Part shown: positions 16,264 to 22,770 of the stretch, piece after piece
Position numbering within the stretch: the first letter of the stretch is position 1
Layout: every line of letters begins with the position of its first letter
DNA from: JAMXLO01 sp035569235
GTDB taxonomy: Bacteria; Pseudomonadota; Alphaproteobacteria; Acetobacterales; Acetobacteraceae
Reading direction: 5' to 3'
Assembly (NCBI GenBank): GCA_035569235.1
Contig: DATMND010000255.1
Location: forward strand, 1-23,222
DNA length: 23,222 bases
Made by a program: the position numbers and the translations under genes
The notes under the pieces: generated by a model
Databases searched by the model: none
The model's input: only the letters and a program-made list of their open reading frames with translations
What the model was told of the DNA's origin: nothing

Positions 16264-16325
16264 GCACGGTCGTCCGATGGCGAGCACCAAGCGATGGCGA
16301 GCACGCTGGCAGATAATGTGAGCAC
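16256..16325. repeat. Four clustered direct repeats ending in GAGCAC
   Basis: GATTATGAGCAC (16256-16267), GATGGCGAGCAC (16276-16287), GATGGCGAGCAC (16293-16304) and GATAATGTGAGCAC (16312-16325), spaced 17-21 bases apart. Copies two and three are identical. Multiple short terminal repeats of this kind occur at the ends of IS21-family elements, and iterons look similar. No transposase gene and no matching inverted end was found in the window. Confidence 0.6.
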
Positions 16326-16499
16326 GAGGGCTGCCTCATTGTCAGTCAATCCAGGCAGAAATTCGCTCCGTTTGCGAACACGGGTGCCGATGATTGCAAG
16401 CGCCTACAGCTACTGATCACCCCCCCGATGGCCCCCAGGAGGGAAAACGAGGCCACAGCGCAACGTGTGCCGGTCAACAAACCGCAATCCCGAGGGTCG

Positions 16500-16886
16500 T
16501 TACCGCCTGGATCCTGGAAACAGGTATTGCGCCATGATGATGGCGATGGTGCCGACTTGGACTGTGGTCGCACCCAGCAAGGCGATAAACACCTGATGGT
16601 CGATGATGCGATCGTTTGGCTGAATGAGGCCATGGCGGATGTTGCACTCGTCCAGGATAACCAGAGCGCCAAGAGCGAGCAGCGTGACGAAGTTGGCCCG
16701 GCGGAATATCCGCAGCATGGTGTCGGACATCGACTTTCGTAGGTCTGCATCTCGCAGCGCGATCTGATCGGTGACGGACAGCCTTTCCCGTTCCGCCTCC
16801 TGGTCGAGGCTGACGACGGTGCCGGTGGCCTGAAGCGTGGTGGGCTGCACCGTGGCGTCGAGCCTGCCCGTGATCTCAGCCGGCAA
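16500..16886 (-). CDS. Two-TM membrane protein coupled to a ribbon-helix-helix gene
   Basis: A 128-residue protein read from a TTG at 16886. A polar, charged N-terminal half (about 1-65, with DQEAERERLSVTDQIALRDA) precedes two hydrophobic segments: ANFVTLLALGALVILDECNI (about 64-83) and VFIALLGATTVQVGTIAIIMAQ (about 99-120). It ends FPGSRR. The ATTVQVG segment with the F/YLFP end looks like a conserved module, though I cannot name a family. The TTG lies inside the end of the upstream RHH gene (11-base overlap) with no obvious ribosome site, pointing to translational coupling; ATG 16730 would give a shorter 76-residue form. Confidence 0.6.
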   Translation of the reverse strand: MPAEITGRLDATVQPTTLQATGTVVSLDQEAERERLSVTDQIALRDADLRKSMSDTMLRIFRRANFVTLLALGALVILDECNIRHGLIQPNDRIIDHQVFIALLGATTVQVGTIAIIMAQYLFPGSRR

Positions 16887-17082
16887 GAGAAACTTTCACG
16901 GGCTTCCCGTCACCCGAGGTGATGGTGATGGTGTGGTCAGCATCGGCATGTTGGCTGGCGACGTTTGCCAGGGCCAGGGCCTTGCGGATGACGGCGGCAT
17001 TGGTGTTGACGCCGAAGGTCTCGCGCAGTTTGGCGATGAGCGCTGCTGTGCGTTCGTCAACGTCGAAGCTGGTGACGGCCAT
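16876..17082 (-). CDS. Ribbon-helix-helix (Arc/MetJ-type) small protein
   Basis: A 68-residue protein with the RHH pattern: a beta strand (MAVTSFDVDERT), helix one (AALIAKLRETFGV), and helix two starting NTNAAVIRKALALANVASQ. A short tail follows (TITITSGDGKPVKVSLAG). RHH proteins bind DNA as dimers through the strand and often serve as antitoxin repressors. TTGGAGGGG before the ATG at 17082 is a strong ribosome site. It overlaps the two-TM gene by 11 bases and is divergent from the small exported gene at 17216. By position it may repress its own two-gene operon. Confidence 0.7.
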   Translation of the reverse strand: MAVTSFDVDERTAALIAKLRETFGVNTNAAVIRKALALANVASQHADADHTITITSGDGKPVKVSLAG

Positions 17083-17215
17083 TGCCCCTCCAATGCGGTG
17101 TCCACATAGGAGATATATGGTTCCTAATGGATTACGAGACAACTTCGATGGCGCAAGCCAGTTTCTCAGGTTTGCGCCAGTGTTGTATGATGGACGAGAA
17201 GCTGGAGGGTTCATC

Positions 17216-17428
17216 GTGGGCTTCGCGCTGATTGCGATCGCACTGCTGTTGGCTCTGACGGCCAACGCTCAGACTCGGGAAGAATGGCGGGCCGTGGAGC
17301 ATCGGACGGGGGCGACGAGGGAGAACGCCTGCCTACTGCTGGCCTTGGATCTCACCCCATCCGACCCGCCGAAGAAGCTGCAATCGACCCCTGCGGCTCC
17401 GGCCAAGGCTGTCAGGCGCGTTCCATGA
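17216..17428 (+). CDS. Small secreted protein of unknown function
   Basis: Read from GTG 17216, the product is 70 residues with a compact signal peptide (GFALIAIALLLALTANA, cleavage before QTREEW). A Pro/Ala/Lys-rich tail follows (DPPKKLQSTPAAPAKAVRR). GGAGGG at 17204-17209, six bases before the GTG, decides this start. A longer in-frame version from ATG 17117 also has an AGGAG-like site but would put 33 residues before the signal peptide. No domain is recognised. It lies alone between divergent and convergent small genes. Confidence 0.5.
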   Translation: MGFALIAIALLLALTANAQTREEWRAVEHRTGATRENACLLLALDLTPSDPPKKLQSTPAAPAKAVRRVP

Positions 17429-17500
17429 GCACCCTGCCATTTAGGGCGGGGCGCATGTCAGGCCGTTAGCTATGCCTCGTGGGGGAGTCCGGCGTCTGTT

Positions 17501-17845
17501 TCAGGGTGTCTCGTGCGTTCCTGGATCAGTAGGCGCGACTTCCACGCGAGAACTGACACCGGCCGCAGCTTGAAGGTGGTGTATGACGCGCACAAAGTGC
17601 TGGAGGGTTGGATTGCCCCTTGGTCCGACCATACGCATCAGGCTCTTGACCGGAAGTTGCGTAGCAGTGCTCAACGCGTCGAACCCGACCGTGCCATTGA
17701 TGCAATCGCGCATAAGGCTCCGAGCCTCGTCTAGCTCGCCGTCAAGCATGGCTTGAAGCGCCTCTTCAATCAGCGCGGCGCGAAACGCAGCATCGTGCCG
17801 CGCGCGTTCCGCGACAGTTTCACGAAAGCTGCGTGTAAGTGCCAT
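17501..17845 (-). CDS. HTH antitoxin of a RelE/HigB-type toxin-antitoxin pair
   Basis: A 114-residue protein. The N-terminal half is helical and charged (RSFRETVAERARHDAAFRAA, EEALQAMLDGELDEARSLMR). The centre FDALSTATQLPVKSLMRM followed by GPRGNPTLQHFVRVIHHL is a helix-turn-helix of the kind found in addiction-module antidote proteins that follow their toxin. AAGGAGCAAC lies directly before the ATG at 17845. It overlaps the toxin gene by 26 bases, so both are made together and the antitoxin probably represses the pair. The C-terminus (DPGTHETP) is short and likely flexible. Confidence 0.8.
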   Translation of the reverse strand: MALTRSFRETVAERARHDAAFRAALIEEALQAMLDGELDEARSLMRDCINGTVGFDALSTATQLPVKSLMRMVGPRGNPTLQHFVRVIHHLQAAAGVSSRVEVAPTDPGTHETP

Positions 17846-18176
17846 GCTGTTGCTCCTTTCCTTTTCGCGCCTTGTAGTCCGCCCATCGCCGATGGGCTTC
17901 ACCGATGTCCTTGGACTGTGTGCGTTTATCGCCTCCGCCCAGAAGCACGATCAACGTGACGCCATCCAACCCGAAGTAGACCCTATAGCCCGGCCCGTAA
18001 TCGATCCTCGCTTCAAGGACCCCCTCGCCCACGGACTCGACATTTGGCCGAAGACCTCTTTCAAGCTTAAGAACTGCCCGGTCCACCCGCGCAGCCGCCC
18101 TCGCCTCCAAGCGCCAGAACCAAAGCCTGAAAGGCGATCGCCCCTCTGTGTCCAGGTATTCTAGGGCCTCCGGCAT
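17820..18176 (-). CDS. RelE/ParE-superfamily toxin (Gp49/HigB-like)
   Basis: A 118-residue protein with the pattern of phage-derived Gp49-like toxins: EYLDTEGRSPFRLWFWRLEA at the N-terminus, then RVDRAVLKLERGLRPNVESV, GEGVLEARIDYGPGYRVYFG and VLLGGGDKRTQSKDI. In this superfamily the toxin is a ribosome-dependent mRNA endonuclease or gyrase inhibitor. The basic residues in the GGDKRTQ region and the Arg/Tyr of GPGYRVYFG are candidate active-site positions. The ATG at 18176 fits the length of relatives; an upstream extension would be unrelated low-complexity sequence. It is followed at once by its antitoxin. Confidence 0.85.
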   Translation of the reverse strand: MPEALEYLDTEGRSPFRLWFWRLEARAAARVDRAVLKLERGLRPNVESVGEGVLEARIDYGPGYRVYFGLDGVTLIVLLGGGDKRTQSKDIGEAHRRWADYKARKGKEQQHGTYTQLS

Positions 18177-18477
18177 GAGCGTGTAGGTAACATATATGGC
18201 ACCGAATTGCAAAGGGGACTTTACCCCTGTCAGCCGCCATCCAGCACGATCCGACGCACTGGCCGGCTGGCGCCCGGTATGCCGGTGACCAGTTCCGCCT
18301 TCCCCGCTCGGCCGCCGCAACCATCATTGCCCGGCAGTGAGGCCGGAGAGTGCGCCAGCATGGGATGACGGATGCCAGATTGTCAGGCTGGCGTCACCCG
18401 GCATCGGGCGCTTGTTACCTATGGTGTTACCAGACGGGGTGCCGCTTTGGTTGGATCGGCGTAACCCATTGAAAAGA
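18177..18477. other. Intergenic stretch between the toxin gene and tRNA-Arg
   Basis: About 300 bases without a supportable gene. On the minus strand an eroded frame ends in VTGIPGASRPVRRIVLDGG before a TGA near 18230; it has no start or ribosome site and may be the tail of a lost mobile gene. AAAGGGGACTTTACCCC at 18210-18226 is a short imperfect dyad. The toxin promoter should lie just upstream of 18176, where CCATATATGTTACC gives an A/T-rich -10-like patch on the minus strand. Confidence 0.4.
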
Positions 18478-18554
18478 TGGCGCGCCCGGAGAGACTCGAA
18501 CTCCCAACCCCCAGATCCGTAGTCTGGTGCTCTATCCAATTGAGCTACGGGCGC
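18478..18554 (-). tRNA. tRNA-Arg (anticodon ACG)
   Basis: Read leftward, the acceptor arm GCGCCCG pairs with CGGGCGC and is followed by discriminator G and an encoded CCA (18480-18478). The D arm is GCTCAATTGGATAGAGC. The anticodon stem CCAGA/TCTGG closes the loop CTACGGA, giving anticodon ACG, and the T arm contains GTTCGAGTC. ACG with A34 modified to inosine reads CGU, CGC and CGA. It lies 47 bp downstream of leuB on the same strand and borders the accessory region, so its 3' end is a plausible integration target. Confidence 0.97.
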
Positions 18555-18601
18555 CTGCCAGGGCGCGGGATGTAGCGGACGGCCTGCCCCGCCACAAGGG
18601 G

Positions 18602-19714
18602 TCAGGCCGCGAGCTTGTCCAGTTCCCGCAATATGGACTCGCCCATCACGCTCGTGCCGACCTTCGCGGTGCCCGAGGCCATGATATCGGCGGTGCGCAG
18701 GCCGGAGGCCAGCACATTGGTGCAGGCACGCTCGATCAGCGCCGCGTCCTCCTCCATGCCAAACGAATAGCGCAGCAGCATGGCGAAGCTGAAGATCTGC
18801 GCCATCGGGTTGGCTATCCCGCGCCCGGCGATATCGGGCGCCGAACCGTGGATCGGCTCGTACAGCGCCAGCCGCTTGCCCGACGCATCGGTCGGCCCCA
18901 GCGTCGCTGAAGGTAGCATCCCGAGGCTGCCGGTCAGCATGGACGCCAGGTCGGACAGCAGGTCGCCGAAGATGTTGGACGTGACGATCACATCGAACTG
19001 GCGCGGATTGCGCACAAGTTGCATGGCGCAATTGTCGGCGTACATGTGCGCCAGCCCGACATCGGCATACTCGCGCTCGTGCAAGGCGGTGACGGTCTGG
19101 CGCCAGAACAGGCCCGACTGCATCACGTTGGCCTTCTCGACGCTGGTGACCTGCTTCTTGCGCTTGCGTGCCAGCTCGAACGCCACGCGGGCGACGCGCT
19201 CGATTTCACTTGTAGTGTAGCTCTCGGTGTCGAAGCCGCGCTTCTCGCCCGAGGGCAGGGTCTGGATGCCGCGCGGTTCGCCGAAATAGATGCCTCCGGT
19301 GCTCTCGCGCACGATCATGATATCGAGGCCGCGGATCACGTCGGGCTTCAGCGTCGATGCGTCGACCAGCGGGCCGAGCACGATCGCGGGGCGCAGATTG
19401 GCGAACAGGTCGAGTTCCTTGCGCAGCCGCAGGATTGCGAGTTCCGGGCGAAGCTGGAAGCCCAGCTTGTCCCATTTCGGTCCGCCCACCGCGCCGAACA
19501 GGATCGCGTCGGTTTCCCGCGCCTTCTGCATGGTCTCGTCGGTAATCGGCGTGCCACGCGCGTCGATCGAGGCACCCCCCACCAGGTCATCCGAGATGTC
19601 GAACGAGACCATGCGCCGGCGGTCCATCCAGTCGATGACGCGACGAACCTCGCGCATCACCTCCGGGCCAATGCCGTCGCCTGGCAGGATCAGCAGCTTC
19701 TTGTTGGCGGCCAT
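18602..19714 (-). CDS. leuB: 3-isopropylmalate dehydrogenase
   Basis: A 370-residue enzyme catalysing the NAD-dependent oxidative decarboxylation of 3-isopropylmalate, the third dedicated step of leucine synthesis, in the cytosol. Visible: LILPGDGIGPEVM at the N-terminus, LGAVGG-like LFGAVGGPKWD, the substrate arginines in LRPELAILRLRKELDLFANL, and RESTGGIYFGEPRG. The active-site Lys is in VEKANVM, and metal-binding aspartates are in TSNIFGDLLSDLASM. The NAD site is EPIHGSAPDIAGRGIANPMA. The length is normal. It starts 12 bp after leuD, in the same operon as leuC and leuD. Confidence 0.96.
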   Translation of the reverse strand: MAANKKLLILPGDGIGPEVMREVRRVIDWMDRRRMVSFDISDDLVGGASIDARGTPITDETMQKARETDAILFGAVGGPKWDKLGFQLRPELAILRLRKELDLFANLRPAIVLGPLVDASTLKPDVIRGLDIMIVRESTGGIYFGEPRGIQTLPSGEKRGFDTESYTTSEIERVARVAFELARKRKKQVTSVEKANVMQSGLFWRQTVTALHEREYADVGLAHMYADNCAMQLVRNPRQFDVIVTSNIFGDLLSDLASMLTGSLGMLPSATLGPTDASGKRLALYEPIHGSAPDIAGRGIANPMAQIFSFAMLLRYSFGMEEDAALIERACTNVLASGLRTADIMASGTAKVGTSVMGESILRELDKLAA

Positions 19715-19726
19715 GAATGCCTCTGT

Positions 19727-20347
19727 TCAGGCTTCGGTGGACGGAAGCCACGACTGCTGCTGGCGGCGGGTCGCCTCGAAGCTGTCGATCCTGGCTGCGT
19801 GCTGCAATGTCTGGCCGATGTCGTCCAGGCCGTTGAGCAACAGGTGTTTCCGGAACGGGTCGATGTCGAAGTGGATCTCCTCGCCGTTCGGTCGCACCAC
19901 CACCTGGCGGTCGAGGTCCACCGTGAGACGCGCGTTGCCGCCGAGCTTCGCGTCGTCGATCAGCGCATCGCAGATCGCGCGCGGCAGGCGCACCGGCAGG
20001 ACGCCGTTCTTGAAGCAGTTGTTGAAGAAGATGTCGGCGAAGTCCGGCGCGATCACGCATCGGATGCCGAAATCGAGCAGCGCCCAGGGTGCGTGTTCAC
20101 GCGACGAGCCGCAGCCGAAGTTCTCGTGCGCGATTATGATTTGCGCTTTGCGGTACGGCTGCTGGTTCAGCACGAACTCGGGGCGTTCCTTGCCGTCGTT
20201 GTCATAGCGCAGTGTGTCGAACAGATGCACGCCAAGCCCGGAGCGCTTGATCGTCTTGAGGAAGCGCGCGGGGATGACCTTGTCCGTATCGATATTCGCC
20301 ATCGGCAGCGGCGCTGCGATGCCTGTCAGTGTCGTGAAACTGTCCAT
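19727..20347 (-). CDS. leuD: 3-isopropylmalate dehydratase small subunit
   Basis: A 206-residue subunit that, with LeuC, isomerises 2-isopropylmalate to 3-isopropylmalate. Visible: GIAAPLPMANIDTDKVIPARFLK near the N-terminus, GCGSSREHAPWALLDFGIRC, the swivelling-domain loop, and FADIFFNNCFKNGVLPV. The ATG at 20347 begins MDSFTTLTG, the usual LeuD opening; an in-frame start at 20368 would read into the degenerate repeat. It lies 540 bp from leuC, an unusually wide gap for this operon, because a GIY-YIG cassette occupies the space. Confidence 0.95.
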   Translation of the reverse strand: MDSFTTLTGIAAPLPMANIDTDKVIPARFLKTIKRSGLGVHLFDTLRYDNDGKERPEFVLNQQPYRKAQIIIAHENFGCGSSREHAPWALLDFGIRCVIAPDFADIFFNNCFKNGVLPVRLPRAICDALIDDAKLGGNARLTVDLDRQVVVRPNGEEIHFDIDPFRKHLLLNGLDDIGQTLQHAARIDSFEATRRQQQSWLPSTEA

Positions 20348-20363
20348 TGCGTCAAACCCCCGC

Positions 20364-20393
20364 GTCATAGCGGGCCGAGCCCGCCAGCTCTAC
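20364..20393. repeat. Degenerate tandem copy of the 37-bp REP repeat
   Basis: GTCATAGCGGGC-CGA-GCCCGCC, followed by CTACGTC, aligns with the intact copy immediately beside it at 20394-20430, with a shortened loop and several changes near the end. It retains a six-base stem (GCGGGC/GCCCGC). It lies just upstream of the leuD start. Confidence 0.55.
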
Positions 20394-20430
20394 GTCGTCA
20401 TGGCGGGCGAAGGCCCGCCATCCACGTCTT
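20394..20430. repeat. Left 37-bp inverted repeat (REP-like hairpin)
   Basis: Exact reverse complement of 20773-20809. It contains a 9-bp stem with a 4-base loop (20399-20420) and ends CCACGTCTT on the gene side. A degenerate tandem copy precedes it. Confidence 0.9.
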
Positions 20431-20459
20431 CTTAAGCCCGCTGTCTCAAAATCCATGGC

Positions 20460-20747
20460 GTGCGCGGTGGCTGGATCTACATCATGACCAACCGGCTGAA
20501 TGGCACGCTGTACATCGGCGTCACCAACGACATCGCACGACGTGTCCACGAACACCGGACGGGCATCGGCGGCGAATTCACCAGCCGCTATGGACTGACG
20601 AGACTGGTCTACGTCGAATGGCGCGAGGACATCCGGACCGCGATCCAACGCGAGAAGAATATGAAAGACTGGCCGCGCGCCTGGAAGGCGAGGCTGATCG
20701 GTCGCACAAACCCTGAATGGCGGGATCTCTACGACGATCTGATTTGA
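20460..20747 (+). CDS. Small GIY-YIG family endonuclease
   Basis: A 95-residue single-domain GIY-YIG protein. The GIY element is W5-I-Y7-I-M9 and the YIG element Y18-I-G20, followed by VTNDIARRVHEHRTG with the Arg expected in the active site, RYGLTRLVYVEWRED, and AIQREKNMKDWPRAWK with the conserved Glu. This matches stand-alone small GIY-YIG proteins that are very common in alphaproteobacteria. They are assumed to nick or cut DNA; their biological role is not settled. The start is GTG 20460, because the domain begins at once and a TAA lies upstream in frame at 20433; no strong ribosome site is visible. It runs opposite to leuC and leuD. Confidence 0.85.
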   Translation: MRGGWIYIMTNRLNGTLYIGVTNDIARRVHEHRTGIGGEFTSRYGLTRLVYVEWREDIRTAIQREKNMKDWPRAWKARLIGRTNPEWRDLYDDLI

Positions 20748-20772
20748 GGCGGTGGTGCTTCGAAACGACGGA

Positions 20773-20809
20773 AAGACGTGGATGGCGGGCCTTCGCCCGC
20801 CATGACGAC
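20773..20809. repeat. Right 37-bp inverted repeat (REP-like hairpin)
   Basis: Exact reverse complement of 20394-20430, starting AAGACGTGG and ending CATGACGAC. The stem-loop covers 20782-20803. A 9-base echo of its outer end, ATGACGACA (20802-20810), recurs at 20832-20840. Confidence 0.9.
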
Positions 20810-20887
20810 AAGGGCGGAGCCGGTGCCCAATATGACGACAGGGGTCCGCACTATGCCGGCCATGATCTCCGCCGCGTGGGGCCAGCG

Positions 20888-22306
20888 TCACACCAGCTGC
20901 CTCACGTCGGACAGCCGCCCGGTGACCGCGGCGGCCGCGGCCATCGCCGGCGACAGCAAGTGTGTCCGTCCACCCGGCCCCTGCCGTCCCTCGAAATTGC
21001 GGTTGGACGTGCTGGCGCAGCGCTGGCCGCGCGTCAGTTTGTCGGGATTCATCCCGAGGCACATCGAGCAGCACGGGTCGCGCCATTCGAAGCCGGCCTC
21101 CAGCAGGATACGGTCCAGCCCCTCCTGCTCCGCCTGCTGCTTCACCAGGCCCGAGCCCGGCACCACCAGCGCCTGCACGTTGGCCGCCACCTTGCGGCCC
21201 TTCGCCACCGTAGCGGCGGCGCGGATGTCCTCGATGCGGCCGTTCGTGCACGACCCGATGAACACCACATCCACCGGCACGTCCGCCAGCTTCTGGTGCG
21301 GCCGCAGGTCCATATAATCCAGCATCCGCTGCATCTGCGCACGCTTACCCTCGTCCGGCTCATCGGCGGGGTCCGGCACTTCGCCGGTGATCGGCACCAC
21401 CGCGCCCGGATTGGTGCCCCACGTCACCATCGGCGCGATGTCCGCCGTATTCAGCAGCACCGTCGTGTCGTAATGCGCGCCGGCGTCGGACGGTAGCGTG
21501 CGCCAATATGCCACCGCCTGCTCGAACGCCTCACCCTTGGGTGAGAATTCGCGGCCTTTGATATACTCGAACGTCGTCTCGTCCGGCGCGATCAGCCCTG
21601 CTCGCGCACCCGCCTCGATCGTCATGTTGGACACCGTCATGCGCCCGGCCATGTCGAGCGCGCGGATCGCCTCGCCGGTGTATTCGATCACGTGCCCGGT
21701 GCCGCCGGCGGTGCCCAGCTTGCCGATGATCGCCAGCACGATGTCCTTCGCCGAACAGCCGAAGCCCAGGCTGCCGTCCACCTGCACCTTCATGTTCTTC
21801 GCCGGACGTTGCAGCAGCGTCTGCGTCGCCATCACGTGCTCGACCTCGGACGTGCCGATCCCGAACGCCAGCGCACCGAGCGCGCCATGCGTCGATGTGT
21901 GCGAGTCACCGCAGACGATCGTCGTGCCCGGCAGGCTGAGCCCAAGCTCGGGGCCGATGATATGAACGATCCCCTGTCGCACATCCAGGATCGGGATGTA
22001 CGGAACACCGAACTCGACAACGTTCTTTTCCAGCGTCTCGACCTGGATGCGGCTGTCCTCTTCCTTGATATCGCCGGGAACGCGCGAGCCGACAGTCGGG
22101 ATGTTGTGGTCGGCGACCGCGATCGTGCAGTCCGGACGGCGCACCTTGCGGCCGGCCAGGCGCAGCCCCTCGAACGCCTGCGGGCTGGTGACCTCGTGCA
22201 CCAGATGGCGGTCGATATACAGGATGCACGTCCCGTCCGGGAGCTTCTCCACGACGTGGCTGTCCCAGATCTTGTCGAACAGCGTGCGCGGCTTCGCATC
22301 GGACAT
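20888..22306 (-). CDS. leuC: 3-isopropylmalate dehydratase large subunit
   Basis: A 472-residue aconitase-family protein carrying the [4Fe-4S] cluster, partner of LeuD. Visible: MSDAKPRTLFDKIWDSHVV at the start, YIDRHLVHEVTSPQAFEGL, CGDSHTSTHGALGALAFGIG, and GSCTNGRIEDIRAAA with the first cluster cysteine near residue 351. CCSMCLGMNPDKL has the remaining two cysteines near 412. The length is standard. The ATG at 22306 follows AAGGGGAAA. It is 14 bp downstream of rplS and the first leu gene of the operon; the cassette described at 20394-20809 separates it from leuD. Confidence 0.96.
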   Translation of the reverse strand: MSDAKPRTLFDKIWDSHVVEKLPDGTCILYIDRHLVHEVTSPQAFEGLRLAGRKVRRPDCTIAVADHNIPTVGSRVPGDIKEEDSRIQVETLEKNVVEFGVPYIPILDVRQGIVHIIGPELGLSLPGTTIVCGDSHTSTHGALGALAFGIGTSEVEHVMATQTLLQRPAKNMKVQVDGSLGFGCSAKDIVLAIIGKLGTAGGTGHVIEYTGEAIRALDMAGRMTVSNMTIEAGARAGLIAPDETTFEYIKGREFSPKGEAFEQAVAYWRTLPSDAGAHYDTTVLLNTADIAPMVTWGTNPGAVVPITGEVPDPADEPDEGKRAQMQRMLDYMDLRPHQKLADVPVDVVFIGSCTNGRIEDIRAAATVAKGRKVAANVQALVVPGSGLVKQQAEQEGLDRILLEAGFEWRDPCCSMCLGMNPDKLTRGQRCASTSNRNFEGRQGPGGRTHLLSPAMAAAAAVTGRLSDVRQLV

Positions 22307-22320
22307 GGCGTCGTTTCCCC

Positions 22321-22743
22321 TTACTCGGCTGCGGTGGGCTCGTTCGCGGCCACCTGCGCCTCTGTTGCGCCGGAACCTGGGCTGGTGCGGGCGCGCTCGG
22401 CGATGCGCGCGCGCTTGCCCGACCGGCCGCGCAGGTAATACAGCTTCGCGCGCCGCACGTCGCCGCGACGGACCACGGCAATCTCGGCGATCAGCGGCGA
22501 GTAGAGTGGAAACACGCGCTCCACCCCTTCGCCATAGCTGATCTTGCGCACGGTGAAGTTGCTGTTGAGCCCCCGGTTGGAGCGCCCGATGCACACGCCC
22601 TCGAAGGCCTGGGTGCGGGTGCGTTCGCCCTCGACCACCTTCACCGCGACACGCACCGTGTCGCCGGGCACGAAGTCGGGCACCGCGCGGTTGGCGGTCA
22701 GGCGGGCGATCTGCTCGGCTTCGTAACGCTGAATGATGTTCAT
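22321..22743 (-). CDS. rplS: 50S ribosomal protein L19
   Basis: A 140-residue ribosomal protein sitting at the 30S-50S interface. The core matches L19: PDFVPGDTVRVAVKVVEGER, RTQAFEGVCIGRSNRGLNSN, FTVRKISYGEGVERVFPLYS and VRRGDVRRAKLYYLRGRSGK. The C-terminal 25 residues (TSPGSGATEAQVAANEP and so on) form an Ala/Glu-rich extension beyond the shortest L19 proteins. AAAGGGACC precedes the ATG at 22743. It lies 27 bp downstream of trmD, the usual partner in proteobacteria, and 14 bp upstream of leuC. Confidence 0.97.
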   Translation of the reverse strand: MNIIQRYEAEQIARLTANRAVPDFVPGDTVRVAVKVVEGERTRTQAFEGVCIGRSNRGLNSNFTVRKISYGEGVERVFPLYSPLIAEIAVVRRGDVRRAKLYYLRGRSGKRARIAERARTSPGSGATEAQVAANEPTAAE

Positions 22744-22770
22744 CGTTGTGGTCCCTTTGTGGCGAGTTCC

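Larger units (their letters stand above)
20394..20809. mobile_element. GIY-YIG cassette bounded by perfect 37-bp inverted repeats
   Basis: The 416-bp unit consists of the left repeat (20394-20430), a single small gene (20460-20747, plus strand) and the right repeat (20773-20809). The two repeats are exact reverse complements at all 37 positions, and each folds into ATGGCGGGC-loop-GCCCGCCAT. It lies between leuC and leuD in the opposite direction to the operon. No target-site duplication directly abuts the ends. The mobile interpretation is inference from the architecture; no transposase is present. Confidence 0.55.

Noticed and set aside
16428..16742. Plus-strand 104-codon frame opposite the two-TM protein
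   Set aside because: Antisense to a gene with clear membrane helices and a coupled start; the composition is typical of a shadow frame.
18478..18554. Second copy of the tRNA-Arg 3' end as an att site inside the window
   Set aside because: I looked for the GAGAGACTCGAA stretch elsewhere in the accessory region and did not see it.
20802..20840. ATGACGACA direct repeats as a target-site duplication of the cassette
   Set aside because: One copy lies inside the right terminal repeat itself and none is found beside the left repeat, so it does not frame the element.
20352..21251. Long minus-strand frame covering the leuC end, the cassette and the leuD gap
   Set aside because: It is leuC read out of frame and then the repeats read through; Gly/Arg-rich and without protein motifs.
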